64,000 nt of DNA from Corynebacterium sp. zg-331 (GTDB taxonomy: Bacteria; Actinomycetota; Actinomycetes; Mycobacteriales; Mycobacteriaceae), in assembly GCF_014267345.1 (NCBI RefSeq), contig NZ_JACMYD010000001.1, positions 186,001 to 250,000 on the forward strand. Reading direction: 5' to 3'. Both the position numbers and the translations under genes were made by a program. Below are positions 55,272 to 63,339 of the stretch, in pieces (position 1 is the first letter of the stretch; the number at the start of each line of letters is the position of its first letter). The notes under the pieces are model-generated. The model did no database searches, was not told the origin of the DNA, and saw only the letters and a list, made by a program, of their open reading frames with translations.

Positions 55272-57458
55272 CTAGCCGAGGGCGGTAACCACCACGGGGG
55301 AACCGAGGGGGAGGGATGCCCCCGGTAGCGGGGATTGGGTGAGGATCCGTGCCTGCGGGGAGGAAGCGTGCCCCGTGTCGAGGTCTAACCCCTCCTCGCG
55401 GGCGGTTTGTTCGGCCTGCGCGACCGTCTTGCCGAGCAGGAAGGGGGAGCGAACCCGCCCGGGAAGAACGAGATCCACGGTGGAATCCTTGGGATCGAGG
55501 CGGCTTCCCGCCTGCGGCTTCGATGCTTGGGCCTCGCCCCGCGTGCCGGTCAGGGTGGGGTCCTCGGTCACCTCGCCGAGTCGCAGCCCTTCCCTGGCTA
55601 GCCGGGCGGTGGCCTCCTCGACGCTCAGGCCGGAAACCTCGGGTACCGTGCGCGCAGAGGAGAGGATGAGGCGCACGCTATCCCCGCGGGTGGCCTCGGT
55701 ACCCCGGTCGGGCACGGTGGCGCTGACCGCGCCGTAGTCGCGGTGGGCGTCGTAGGCCCAGTCCACCATTCCGACCTTGAGCCCAGCCTTGGTCAATGCT
55801 GTGGCCGCCTCGTCCTCGTTCATGCCGCCGAGGTCGGGCACGGGCACGGGGGCCGGCCCCTTGCTGATGGTGAGCTCGACGATGCTCTGCGTGGGTACGG
55901 CCGTGCCGGGCGCAGGAGAGACCGAGATCACGTCTCCGGCGGGGACATCTTCGGAATGCTCTCGTCGGCTTACCCGCCCCGAGAGAGTGCGCTCGGCGAG
56001 GAGCTGCTCGTAGCGCTGGGCACCTGTTTGAGGAGCAATGGTGGGCACCGTGGGCCTGCCCTGGGACACCAAGATCGCGACCTGCGATCCGCGTATGGCG
56101 CGATCTCCGGAAGGGTCGGTGCCGACGGCGTGTCCTTGGGCGGTCTCGTCGTCGTAGACCTCGCGGGCGGTGGCCTCGAAGCCAGCGTCCTCGAGGGCCG
56201 CGAGGCCCTGGTTCTTGTCCATTCCGATGATCTCGGGAATATCCCCGTAGCGTCCCGAGCCGAGCCACCATCCGCCCAGAGCCACTGCGGTGAGAAACAC
56301 GCCGACGATGGTCAGCCAGGCGGCCAGGCCTAGCGGGGAGCGATTGCTGTAGGGCCGCGGCCCGGTGGGCGTGGGCGGGGAGGACGGTGGTTCGGCCGCC
56401 TCGGAGTCGGGAGGGGCTGGGTGCGGCGGATTTGTGTGGAGAGAAGCTGGGGCCTCGGCGGGCAGCAGGGCGGTCTGATCGGGAGCGCTGTGTTCAATTT
56501 CGGTGGCGGGCGGGGTGATGATGCCGGTGGCCATCATCGCCGTGGGCAGGGAGCCGGTGTCCGTGGGAATCTCTGCGGCGCGGTGAGCAGCGGAATTCTG
56601 AGGCAGGGGCACCGTGAAATCGGGCAGGCGGAGCCCCGCGATGAGCTGTGCGGCGGCGTCGAGGAACGCGGCGGCGTCCGGGTAGCGGTGGGCGGGATCG
56701 CGGTGGGTGGCTCGGGCCACAAGGGCGTCGATCTCGGGAGGGATCCCCTCGATCACCTCGGAGGGAGGGGGAACGTCCTGATCGAGGCGCCGGTAGGCGC
56801 GGTCGAGGTCGGTGGTTCCGCGGAAAGGCGTTTCCCCGGTGAGGAGCTCGAACAAAACGATGCCGGCGGAGTAGACGTCGCTGGCGGGGGTAAGTTCCGC
56901 GCCGCGCACCTGCTCCGGGGAAAGATAGGCGGCCGTGCCCACGATGTGGGTGGTGGTGTGCTGCTGCGAGTCCGTGGCTCGCACGAGGCCGAAGTCCGCC
57001 AGCTTGACGGCGTGATCGGCGCTGATGAGCACGTTATCGGGTTTGATGTCGCGGTGGATCAACCCGTCGCGGTGAGCCTCGGCGAGGCCCGTGAGCACGG
57101 CGCGCATGACGGAGAGTGCGGCGTGGGGCGGCATAGGCCCGCGCTCGGCGAGGAGTTCTCGCAGCGTGCCGCCGGTGATGAGCTCCATGACGAGGAATAC
57201 GTGGTGGCCGTCGGAACCGAAGTCGTAGACCCCCACGATGTGCGGGTGATTGATGCGGGCCATCGCGCGCGCCTCGCGCCGAAAACGCTGGCGGAAAACC
57301 GGGTCGTCCACGTAGCGGTCGTCCATGACCTTGACCGCTACGGCGCGCCCCAGGCGGAGATCGACGCAGCGGTAGACGGTGGACATGCCGCCGCGCGCGA
57401 TCGGGTGATCGATCTGGTACCTGCCCTCAAGGACGTCTCCCACCTGAAGTTGAGCCAT
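55272..57458 (-). CDS. pknL: Serine/threonine protein kinase PknL with five PASTA domains
   Basis: 728 aa. Kinase domain 12-275: ARGGMSTVYR glycine loop, Lys43, HRDIKPDN at 135-142, DFG at 155-157, and an activation loop with Thr-rich DSQQHTTTHIVGT. Pro-rich juxtamembrane linker to 376, membrane helix about 377-400, then five PASTA-like repeats (about 404-466, 470-533, 537-601, 603-667, 669-727). PASTA domains sense peptidoglycan fragments. Unlike M. tuberculosis PknL, which lacks them, this is the long corynebacterial form. Divergent from the Rv2175c-like gene, whose mycobacterial counterpart is a PknL substrate. Confidence 0.95.
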   Translation of the reverse strand: MAQLQVGDVLEGRYQIDHPIARGGMSTVYRCVDLRLGRAVAVKVMDDRYVDDPVFRQRFRREARAMARINHPHIVGVYDFGSDGHHVFLVMELITGGTLRELLAERGPMPPHAALSVMRAVLTGLAEAHRDGLIHRDIKPDNVLISADHAVKLADFGLVRATDSQQHTTTHIVGTAAYLSPEQVRGAELTPASDVYSAGIVLFELLTGETPFRGTTDLDRAYRRLDQDVPPPSEVIEGIPPEIDALVARATHRDPAHRYPDAAAFLDAAAQLIAGLRLPDFTVPLPQNSAAHRAAEIPTDTGSLPTAMMATGIITPPATEIEHSAPDQTALLPAEAPASLHTNPPHPAPPDSEAAEPPSSPPTPTGPRPYSNRSPLGLAAWLTIVGVFLTAVALGGWWLGSGRYGDIPEIIGMDKNQGLAALEDAGFEATAREVYDDETAQGHAVGTDPSGDRAIRGSQVAILVSQGRPTVPTIAPQTGAQRYEQLLAERTLSGRVSRREHSEDVPAGDVISVSPAPGTAVPTQSIVELTISKGPAPVPVPDLGGMNEDEAATALTKAGLKVGMVDWAYDAHRDYGAVSATVPDRGTEATRGDSVRLILSSARTVPEVSGLSVEEATARLAREGLRLGEVTEDPTLTGTRGEAQASKPQAGSRLDPKDSTVDLVLPGRVRSPFLLGKTVAQAEQTAREEGLDLDTGHASSPQARILTQSPLPGASLPLGSPVVVTALG

Positions 57459-57505
57459 GGCCCCAGTATGGCCGAAGGCACAGGTCTGGCGGTAGCCGCA
57501 TGGTC

Positions 57506-57511
57506 TAAACT
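57506..57511 (+). promoter_or_regulatory. -10 box, leaderless Rv2175c-like gene
   Basis: TAAACT, eight bases, then GTG 57520. Confidence 0.5.
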
Positions 57512-57519
57512 CGGTTCTC

Positions 57520-57888
57520 GTGAGTGTTCAAGCCGTTCCCGTCACCGTTTTGCCCGCGCAGGAGCCCCTGCTGACGCTGGAGGAGACCTCCGAGCGGCTA
57601 GGGATCCTGGTGACCCGGGTGATCGACCTGATCCGCGACCACAAGATCATCGCGATCTCCCGTGAGGGAGTACGCATGATTCCCGAGATTTTCCTGGGAG
57701 AAAAGGCGGGGGTGCAGCGCTTTGTTCCCGGCGTGATCGCGTTGCTCTCCGACGGTGGCTATAGCGATGAAGAGATCATTCGGTACCTGTTTACCGAGGA
57801 TCCCTTGCTGCCGGGGCGGCCTATCGACGCGCTGCATGGCCACCTGGCACGCGAGGTGATGCGTCGGGCGCAGGCGATGGCGCTGTAG
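57520..57888 (+). CDS. Rv2175c-like DNA-binding protein
   Basis: 122 aa. Winged helix-turn-helix N-terminal half (LLTLEETSERLGILVTRVIDLIRDHKIIAISREGVRMIPEIFL) and the C-terminal Rv2175c domain (PGVIALLSDGGYSDEEIIRYLFTEDPLLPGRPIDALHGHLAREVMRRAQAMA). In mycobacteria this protein is phosphorylated by PknL, which abolishes DNA binding; the divergent location next to pknL supports the same pair. The first residues (VPVTVLPAQEPLLTLEET) contain a Thr that may be the acceptor. Its end overlaps the mptA stop region by 68 bases. Confidence 0.92.
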   Translation: MSVQAVPVTVLPAQEPLLTLEETSERLGILVTRVIDLIRDHKIIAISREGVRMIPEIFLGEKAGVQRFVPGVIALLSDGGYSDEEIIRYLFTEDPLLPGRPIDALHGHLAREVMRRAQAMAL

Positions 57889-59311
57889 TCGTCCGAAAGA
57901 GCCAGGCGCTCAGCCCCCAGGCGATCAATGCCGCGGCAAGCATCCACAGCGGGTTATACAACTGGTGATTGCCCGATCCCGTGAACGCGAGGGTTACCAC
58001 GATGGAGGCCCCCGTCGCCCACGCCAAGATCCGGCGCGGAATTGGCGTGACTGCGATGAGAGAAATCAGGCTGGCGTAGTACCAGGGCAGCGTCACGGAG
58101 TTAAAGACGAACGCTACGCAATACGCCACTGCGATGCCGCGCACGGCCTGTTCGGCGGTGGAGCGGAAAAACCACCAGGCCGCCACCAGTCCCAGCCCCA
58201 AGATGACCATGGAGGCCTTGCGGAGGAAGGCTAAGGGGACGTTAAAAGTGAGGGAGGGATCGAACAGCAGGAGAAAATCCGTGGCCACCCCGGCGAGCAA
58301 GGAAGGCGCGGCTAGGGGATTGATGACCTTGGAATTACCCGAGATCTCCGCCAGCCAGCCCCAGGAGGAATGCGAGGCCCACGTGATTGCGGCCACCACG
58401 CCGAGGGTGAGTGCCGTGCCCGCGCCACCAATGCCGAGGAAGGCGACCACGCGCCTGGACAGGCTGGCGGTCGCGGAGGTGTAGCGGCGTAGCGCCATCC
58501 ATACCACGAAGGGCAGAGCGAGCGCCGCCGTGGCCTTGAGCGAGACCGCCACCGCGATCAGTGCTATCGCACTGACGTAGCGGTGGCGCGCGGCGCAGAC
58601 GAGCCCCAGGCTGACCAGACCCACCATGATGGATTCGTTGTGCATGCCGCCCACCAGGTGCAGGACCATCACCGGATTGGCCACGCCCATCCATAGGGCT
58701 ATGGCGGGCGGTGCGCAGCATGCTTGGGCCAGGCGGGGAACGGCCCAGGCGATAGCGCTAAAACCGAGGAGCGACAGCAATTTATACAGAAGAATGCCCG
58801 CGGTGATGTTATCGCCTACCAAGCGGGTGACGCCCTCGCCGATCCACAGGTGGAGGGGGCCATACGGCGTGGTGGTGTTGCGCCAGTCGTGGGAAACCTC
58901 CAGGAGCATGGGACCCGGATTAACGGCAGCGCCCTGGGAGTAGGGGTCAAAACCGTCCCGGAACATCGCGCCCTGCATCAGGTAGGAATACACGTCCCGG
59001 GACAGGATCGGTGCGGCAAAGAATAGGGGGAACACCCAGGCGAACAGGCTGAGACGCACCTCGTGGAGGCGATGCGGGGAGCAGAGTGCCTGCCTGCCCA
59101 GGAGCACCCATGCCGCGATGAGCAGGAGGATGCCCGCCCACACAATCGCGTTGGACAGACCGGCTCCGTGGCCGTAGCCGAGAAAATCCAGCCCCAGCGT
59201 GTGGAGCACCCCGCCGCGGTTGCGGGTGGCCCCGGCGCCGAAAGAACCCACGGCGATCAACGAGGTGCCGAGCGTTCCTAGCGGGAGCGGGCGCAGCGGC
59301 GGCAGGGACAT
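57821..59311 (-). CDS. mptA: Alpha-1,6-mannopyranosyltransferase MptA
   Basis: 496 aa, GT-C type with 12-13 membrane helices. The loop after the third helix carries the conserved acidic motif APILSRDVYSYLMQGAMFRDGFDPYSQG, followed by YGPLHLWIGEGVTRLVGDN and GGMHNESIMVGLVSLGLV. Elongates the mannan core of lipomannan from polyprenyl-phosphate-mannose (Rv2174 equivalent). ATG 59311 is chosen; upstream frame to 59431 overlaps idsA. The last 22 codons overlap the convergent Rv2175c-like gene (57821-57888). Forms an operon with idsA (10-base gap), whose products supply polyprenyl carriers. Confidence 0.92.
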   Translation of the reverse strand: MSLPPLRPLPLGTLGTSLIAVGSFGAGATRNRGGVLHTLGLDFLGYGHGAGLSNAIVWAGILLLIAAWVLLGRQALCSPHRLHEVRLSLFAWVFPLFFAAPILSRDVYSYLMQGAMFRDGFDPYSQGAAVNPGPMLLEVSHDWRNTTTPYGPLHLWIGEGVTRLVGDNITAGILLYKLLSLLGFSAIAWAVPRLAQACCAPPAIALWMGVANPVMVLHLVGGMHNESIMVGLVSLGLVCAARHRYVSAIALIAVAVSLKATAALALPFVVWMALRRYTSATASLSRRVVAFLGIGGAGTALTLGVVAAITWASHSSWGWLAEISGNSKVINPLAAPSLLAGVATDFLLLFDPSLTFNVPLAFLRKASMVILGLGLVAAWWFFRSTAEQAVRGIAVAYCVAFVFNSVTLPWYYASLISLIAVTPIPRRILAWATGASIVVTLAFTGSGNHQLYNPLWMLAAALIAWGLSAWLFRTTTAPSPAPDASPRVPGGHAARR

Positions 59312-59321
59312 GGTGGGGCCT

Positions 59322-60416
59322 TTACTTTCGGCGGGCGGTGGAACGAATGGCGAGTGCGCTGAGGATCTCGCGCACCTCGGGGGAGATTGACTCCGTCCGC
59401 AGGTGGGCCATGCCGGAGTCCACGAGGGCATCGATGCGCCGTTCCACCTCGGCCAGGGCCCCGGAAGCGACGATGATTTCGGTGAGCCGATTCAACCGCG
59501 CGGTGTCGAGGGGCGAACCCACGCTGCGCCGCAGTTCCTCGGCAGCGGTGGGATCGCTCTTGTCCATCGTGCGGAGGGCCAGGCCCAACAAGACCGTGCG
59601 CTTGCCCTCGCGCAGGTCGTCCCCGGCCGGTTTGCCGGTGACGGCGGGATCGCCGAACACCCCCAGCACATCGTCGCGGAGCTGGAAGGCGATGCCCACG
59701 TCGCGCCCATAGCAGCGGAAGGCCTCGATGAGTTCGGGGGAGGCCCCGCCGATGGCGGCGCCCAGGTGCAGCGGGCGCTCGATGGTGTAGGCGGCCGTCT
59801 TGAAGCGATTGACCGATTCCGCCAGGGCGATATCCTCGCTGGCGGTGGCTTCCAGCGTGATATCGAGTAGCTGGCCGCCGATGACCTCCGTGCGCATGGC
59901 GCGCCATGGTTCGCGCACGCGACGCAGGGCGGCGTCGGAAAGCCCGGAATCATGGAGCATATCATCGGCCCATGTGAGGGCAAGATCGCCGATCAGGATG
60001 GCGGCGGATCGACCGAAGTGTGCGCTGAGGCCTTGCCATCGGGACTCGCGATGGCGGTGTTCGATGTGTCGGTGCACGGTGGGGGCACCGCGCCGGGTAT
60101 CGGAGGCATCGATGATGTCGTCATGGATGAGGGCGCAGGCCTGGATGAGTTCCAAGGAACTGACCGCCCGGAGCACCGCCGAGGGATCCTCCCCACTGTC
60201 GAGGCCGTGCGCGCCGAGGAAACCCGCCCAGCCGTAGAGGGGACGGATGCGCTTGCCGCCGCCGAGGACGAAGTCCCGCAGGCTTGCTGCGGCCTCGGCC
60301 ACCGGTGCGCCGATGGCCTTGACCTCGGTAAGCCGGGAGTCGAGATACCCGGTCAGGATCTCGTGGGCCACCGCGGGAATATCGCGGGGGGTCAGCGAGC
60401 GGGTGTCGTAGGACAC
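59322..60416 (-). CDS. idsA: Geranylgeranyl/polyprenyl diphosphate synthase
   Basis: 364 aa. Both aspartate-rich motifs: first LIHDDIIDASDTRRG (DDxxD), second FQLRDDVLGVFGDPAVTGKPAGDDLREGKRT. LGGGKRIRPLYGWAGF is the substrate-binding Lys/Arg segment. Five residues before the first motif is Ala/Cys-type (ELIQACAL), consistent with medium chain length; chain length cannot be fixed by eye. Start GTG 60416 has AAAGGA 11 bases upstream; GTG 60458 is the alternative. Upstream of mptA, 47 bases after the GNAT gene. Confidence 0.92.
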   Translation of the reverse strand: MSYDTRSLTPRDIPAVAHEILTGYLDSRLTEVKAIGAPVAEAAASLRDFVLGGGKRIRPLYGWAGFLGAHGLDSGEDPSAVLRAVSSLELIQACALIHDDIIDASDTRRGAPTVHRHIEHRHRESRWQGLSAHFGRSAAILIGDLALTWADDMLHDSGLSDAALRRVREPWRAMRTEVIGGQLLDITLEATASEDIALAESVNRFKTAAYTIERPLHLGAAIGGASPELIEAFRCYGRDVGIAFQLRDDVLGVFGDPAVTGKPAGDDLREGKRTVLLGLALRTMDKSDPTAAEELRRSVGSPLDTARLNRLTEIIVASGALAEVERRIDALVDSGMAHLRTESISPEVREILSALAIRSTARRK

Positions 60417-60463
60417 GATAGGGAGGGTCCTTTCGGGGAGCGGGAGGAATATATCCACGATAC

Positions 60464-61066
60464 CTAGCCGGTGCGATCTCTTTGCGCGGAGAGGGGGAGC
60501 GTGGCGCCGAGTATGGCAAAGGGACGGGAATCCCCGGGGAAAGAAAAAGATCGCAGCACGTCGCGGAAGCCCAGGGAGCGGTAGAGGCGAAACGCCCGAT
60601 TGGCCTCCGCGGGGACCTCGGGGGTGGAAAGCAGGGCGGTAGGTTCTGTGGCTTGGTCGAGCAGGCGAGAAAGGAGGGTGCGGCCTAGTCCGTGCCCCTG
60701 ATGGCGGGGGGAGACGTGTACTTCCGTGACCTCGAAGTAATTATCGAGGACAGAGACGGGGCGGTCGCTGCGCAGTAGGCCTCGGTGCACCTGTTGATGC
60801 CACCAGGTGTCCGGGCAGCCGTGAAAGCCATAGGCGATGGCTGCCAGGTCTGCGGGGTCGATCGGGGCGTGGCGGGGAGTGTTCTCCGGGGTGCGTAGGG
60901 CGCAGAAGGCATGAAAACCCGGCATGGCGCTGTCCCTGTGCCATGCCGCGATGCGGTTGTCCCGGATTCGAGAGGGATAGCGCATGGCAGCGAGATAGAC
61001 ATCCACGAGTGCGGGGGTGATGGCGAGAAAATCGGAGGAGGAAAGTTTTCGGATAGACAGGCCCAT
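60464..61066 (-). CDS. GNAT family N-acetyltransferase (Rv2170-like)
   Basis: 200 aa. Motif A in VTEVHVSPRHQGHGLGRTLLSRLLDQA and motif B in EANRAFRLYRSLGFRDVLRSF. The N-terminal part (DVYLAAMRYPSRIRDNRIAAWHRDSAMPGFHAF) with CPDTWWHQQVHRGL in the middle is specific for an actinobacterial subgroup; the M. tuberculosis homologue Rv2170 has been linked to acetylation, e.g. of isoniazid or lysine, which is not shown here. ATG 61066 is preferred over 61078. Precedes idsA-mptA on the same strand. Confidence 0.87.
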   Translation of the reverse strand: MGLSIRKLSSSDFLAITPALVDVYLAAMRYPSRIRDNRIAAWHRDSAMPGFHAFCALRTPENTPRHAPIDPADLAAIAYGFHGCPDTWWHQQVHRGLLRSDRPVSVLDNYFEVTEVHVSPRHQGHGLGRTLLSRLLDQATEPTALLSTPEVPAEANRAFRLYRSLGFRDVLRSFSFPGDSRPFAILGATLPLSAQRDRTG

Positions 61067-61148
61067 GACCCCATGCAATCACGGCGCCCTGTGGAGCGGC
61101 TGAGACGGCTTTGGTGCGGTGGTCCTGGGGATCGACAGTCGGCGATGA

Positions 61149-61164
61149 TAGAAAATATGTTCTA
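61149..61164. promoter_or_regulatory. LexA-like SOS box upstream of the HEPN gene
   Basis: TAGAAAATATGTTCTA, a palindrome with arms TAGAA/TTCTA. It matches the corynebacterial LexA consensus TCGAAMANNTGTTCGA at all but the two symmetric second positions. A TATTAT -10 element (61163-61168) overlaps its right edge, so binding would block the promoter. Confidence 0.55.
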
Positions 61165-61277
61165 TTATGTGGGTGGAGCGTCTCGACCTGTGTTTAGAGT
61201 CGGGAGGTGTTCGCGATGGCGGGGAGGTTCACAGGCGCCTTCCTGGCAACGCGGTAGGCAGTGAGGTAGGAGGGGAG

Positions 61278-61727
61278 ATGGCGCAGATCATTTCCGCCAC
61301 GGCCGTGGCGGCGTATCGAGGTAGGGGGCGCGCCGAACGTTCTTCCGGCCTGGGTCGAGGGGACTTCATGGACAAGGCGGACGTTTTGCTCTCTCAGGCC
61401 CTGGCGGAGAGCGCAGCGGGGCGTGATGGAGAGGCCTTCGAGTCTGCCTATCGGTGCGCGTTGCGCGTGGCCGGGGCGGTGTTGGCCGACACCCCGGTGG
61501 TGAGGCGGCGGCGTGCCCCCGTGGGGGCGTGGGCCCGACTCCGTGCGGTGAACGATCGCGGCCGGTACTGGGCCGAGCAGTTTGAGGCGTTTTCTCGGCT
61601 GCGCTCGCGGTGGAATTCCGGGCTAGAATCGCGGATAGAAGAGCGCGTGGCGCAACAGCTGATTGACTTAGCATCCGCGTTCTTTGCGGAGGTAGAGGCG
61701 GAGTTCTCGGTCGCAGCCGCCGCCTGA
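61278..61727 (+). CDS. SAV_6107 family HEPN domain protein
   Basis: 149 aa from ATG 61278 with AGGAGG five bases upstream; ATG 61167 would add 37 residues. All-helical: FMDKADVLLSQALAESAAGRDGEAFESAYRCALRVAGAVLADTP then WARLRAVNDRGRYWAEQFEAFSRLRSRW and a final helix. Fits the SAV_6107 HEPN family of actinobacteria. I do not see an R-x4-6-H RNase motif, so nuclease activity is not supported and a scaffolding or inhibitor role is possible. Sits beside DUF3040 and mraZ; a LexA-like operator precedes it. Confidence 0.8.
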   Translation: MAQIISATAVAAYRGRGRAERSSGLGRGDFMDKADVLLSQALAESAAGRDGEAFESAYRCALRVAGAVLADTPVVRRRRAPVGAWARLRAVNDRGRYWAEQFEAFSRLRSRWNSGLESRIEERVAQQLIDLASAFFAEVEAEFSVAAAA

Positions 61728-61820
61728 CGGCGCCACCGTGTGGTGGTGGGAACAGATCCGCGGTGCGCGTCGTTGAAAAACATAGTGATGGGTCAAGAGC
61801 CGGGATACATGGGAGGAATT

Positions 61821-62216
61821 GTGTCGCTATCGGAGCAGGAGCAGCGGGCGCTATGGGAGATTGAGCAGTCTCTCTTGGCCGAGGACCCGAGCTTTGGCGC
61901 CTCTGTTGCTGGGGGTCGAGGTGTGCGGGGGGCCGCGCCTGGTCGCATGTTCCGTGGCGTGGCCCTGGGGGTTCTTGGGCTGGTTCTGCTCATCGGTGGG
62001 GTGGCGCTTTCCCAGGCCTCCTTGTGGTTTGTGATTCTGGGCGTGGCGGGTTTTCTTCTGATGTTCGGCGCGGGTGTGTGGGTTTTGCGCGGGTCCGGGC
62101 AGCCTGATGTCGCGCCGGGGCGCGGGAGTGGTGGCGGCGCGCCGAGGGGGAAATCGATGGGCGATTCTGTGCTAGCCAAGCGAATGGAGGAGGACTTCCG
62201 CCGCCGCTTCGAGTGA
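61821..62216 (+). CDS. DUF3040 membrane protein
   Basis: 131 aa. Opens SLSEQEQRALWEIEQSLLAEDPSFG, the exact DUF3040 signature, then two membrane helices (VALGVLGLVLLIGGVALSQ and LWFVILGVAGFLLMFGAGVWVL) and a basic Gly-rich tail ending MEEDFRRRFE. Found upstream of mraZ in many actinobacteria (Rv2169c type); a role in cell division or envelope is suspected from context only. GTG 61821 has GGGAGGAA just upstream. Confidence 0.9.
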   Translation: MSLSEQEQRALWEIEQSLLAEDPSFGASVAGGRGVRGAAPGRMFRGVALGVLGLVLLIGGVALSQASLWFVILGVAGFLLMFGAGVWVLRGSGQPDVAPGRGSGGGAPRGKSMGDSVLAKRMEEDFRRRFE

Positions 62217-62583
62217 TGCTTGGGGAGGCATGGGTGGGCCCCGCGGTTTCTTTATCGCAGTGATGCGAGGGGAGCCGCGGGGCCTGCTTTGCGTATGGGG
62301 TGGGTGGGGTGTCGTCGGGCGGCTCAGGTATTCGGTGTTTCCCCCCACTTTCTCCCACCGTTTTCTTCGATGCGGATCGTCGTATCGATGTTGGGGGTCG
62401 CGATTGGTGTCATGCCGAGGGGTTGACACAGGGGTCCGTTAGTGATGGGGCTAATGTGATTAATGTTTTTGTTGATATTTTGGGCCGGGGCTGTGTGCGG
62501 GGGTCTGCCCCACGGGAAAATAGAGCCTTGACCTGTGTATTTTGTGTCTTGTGTGACTGCAGTGGCCTTATGGCTAGTTCTGG
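62217..62583 (+). other. Intergenic region DUF3040/mraZ with terminator
   Basis: A hairpin with 10-bp GC arms (62237-62246 and 62275-62284) and an inner TCGCA/TGCGA stem follows the DUF3040 gene. The rest up to the MraZ boxes is G/T-rich with no supported gene. Confidence 0.6.
62237..62284 (+). terminator. Hairpin after DUF3040
   Basis: Perfect 10-bp GC stem with a 28-base loop that itself contains a 5-bp hairpin, followed by TGCTTT. Confidence 0.6.
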
Positions 62584-62608
62584 TGGGGGAAAGTGGGGTA
62601 GAGTGGGG
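62584..62608 (+). promoter_or_regulatory. MraZ-binding repeats (three TGGGG boxes)
   Basis: TGGGG occurs at 62584, 62594 and 62604, a strict 10-base period (degenerate TGGTT follows at 62614). In E. coli MraZ binds three TGGGN boxes separated by 5 bases, as here. They lie about 100 bases upstream of mraZ and predict autoregulation of the dcw operon. Confidence 0.75.
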
Positions 62609-62705
62609 CGCACTGGTTGATGTGGGGGAGCGGAAGCTCCCGAGCACCGGCTAGAGGAAGGCAAGCCGATCCCGTGGCAGCGAGCAAAAGGAAGGTGGTT
62701 CCGGG

Positions 62706-63140
62706 ATGTTTCTCGGCACCTATACCCCGAAGCTCGATGACAAGGGGCGACTCACTCTCCCCGCGAAGTTTCGCGATGAGCTAGCGGGTGGATTGATGGT
62801 CACCAAGGGACAGGATCACAGCCTGGCGGTCTACCCGCGCGAAGAATTCGCGCTGCGGGCGCGCAAGGCTGCGGCGGTGTCTCGCACGAACCCGGAGGCT
62901 CGCGCGTTTATCCGCAACTTGGCGGCGAGTGCCGATGAGCAGCGTCCAGACGGTCACGGCCGGATCACGCTCTCGGCGGCGCATCGAAGCTACGCGGGAC
63001 TCGTCAAGGAGTGCGTGGTGATCGGTTCGGTGGACTTCCTGGAGATTTGGGATGCGGAGGCCTGGGCTCACTACCAGCAGCAGACGGAAGAGGCATTTTC
63101 CTCGGCGGACGCCGACGATGTCCTCGGCGGATTGCTCTAG
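62706..63140 (+). CDS. mraZ: Transcriptional regulator MraZ
   Basis: 144 aa. Two SpoVT-AbrB-like half-domains with the DxxxR motif: [16 protein letters not shown] near the N-terminus and [15 protein letters not shown] in the second half. DNA-binding repressor/activator of the division and cell-wall cluster. First gene of the dcw operon; ATG 62706 has a purine-rich AAAGGAAGG about 14 bases upstream. rsmH follows after 199 bases. Confidence 0.97.
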   Translation: MFLGTYTPKLDDKGRLTLPAKFRDELAGGLMVTKGQDHSLAVYPREEFALRARKAAAVSRTNPEARAFIRNLAASADEQRPDGHGRITLSAAHRSYAGLVKECVVIGSVDFLEIWDAEAWAHYQQQTEEAFSSADADDVLGGLL

Positions 63141-63339
63141 GGGCTGTGCGCGAAAGCATCGCGGCGGAGTGCGCGGAGGACTCCGCCCGGACGGGACGAT
63201 CGTTCTGGTGTACTTCCCCGACATCAGAGCCATTGTTCTCATCCGGGTGGGGCCCTGCACGCGCTCCGCGGTAACACGAATGGATGATGCGCATGCAGCA
63301 CGCACGAGCGCACCGGCAGAAAGGGGGTGGAGGGCCACC

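Noticed and set aside
62423..62428. TTGACA as -35 of the mraZ promoter
   Set aside because: No -10 element is found 16-18 bases downstream, and it lies nearly 300 bases from mraZ.
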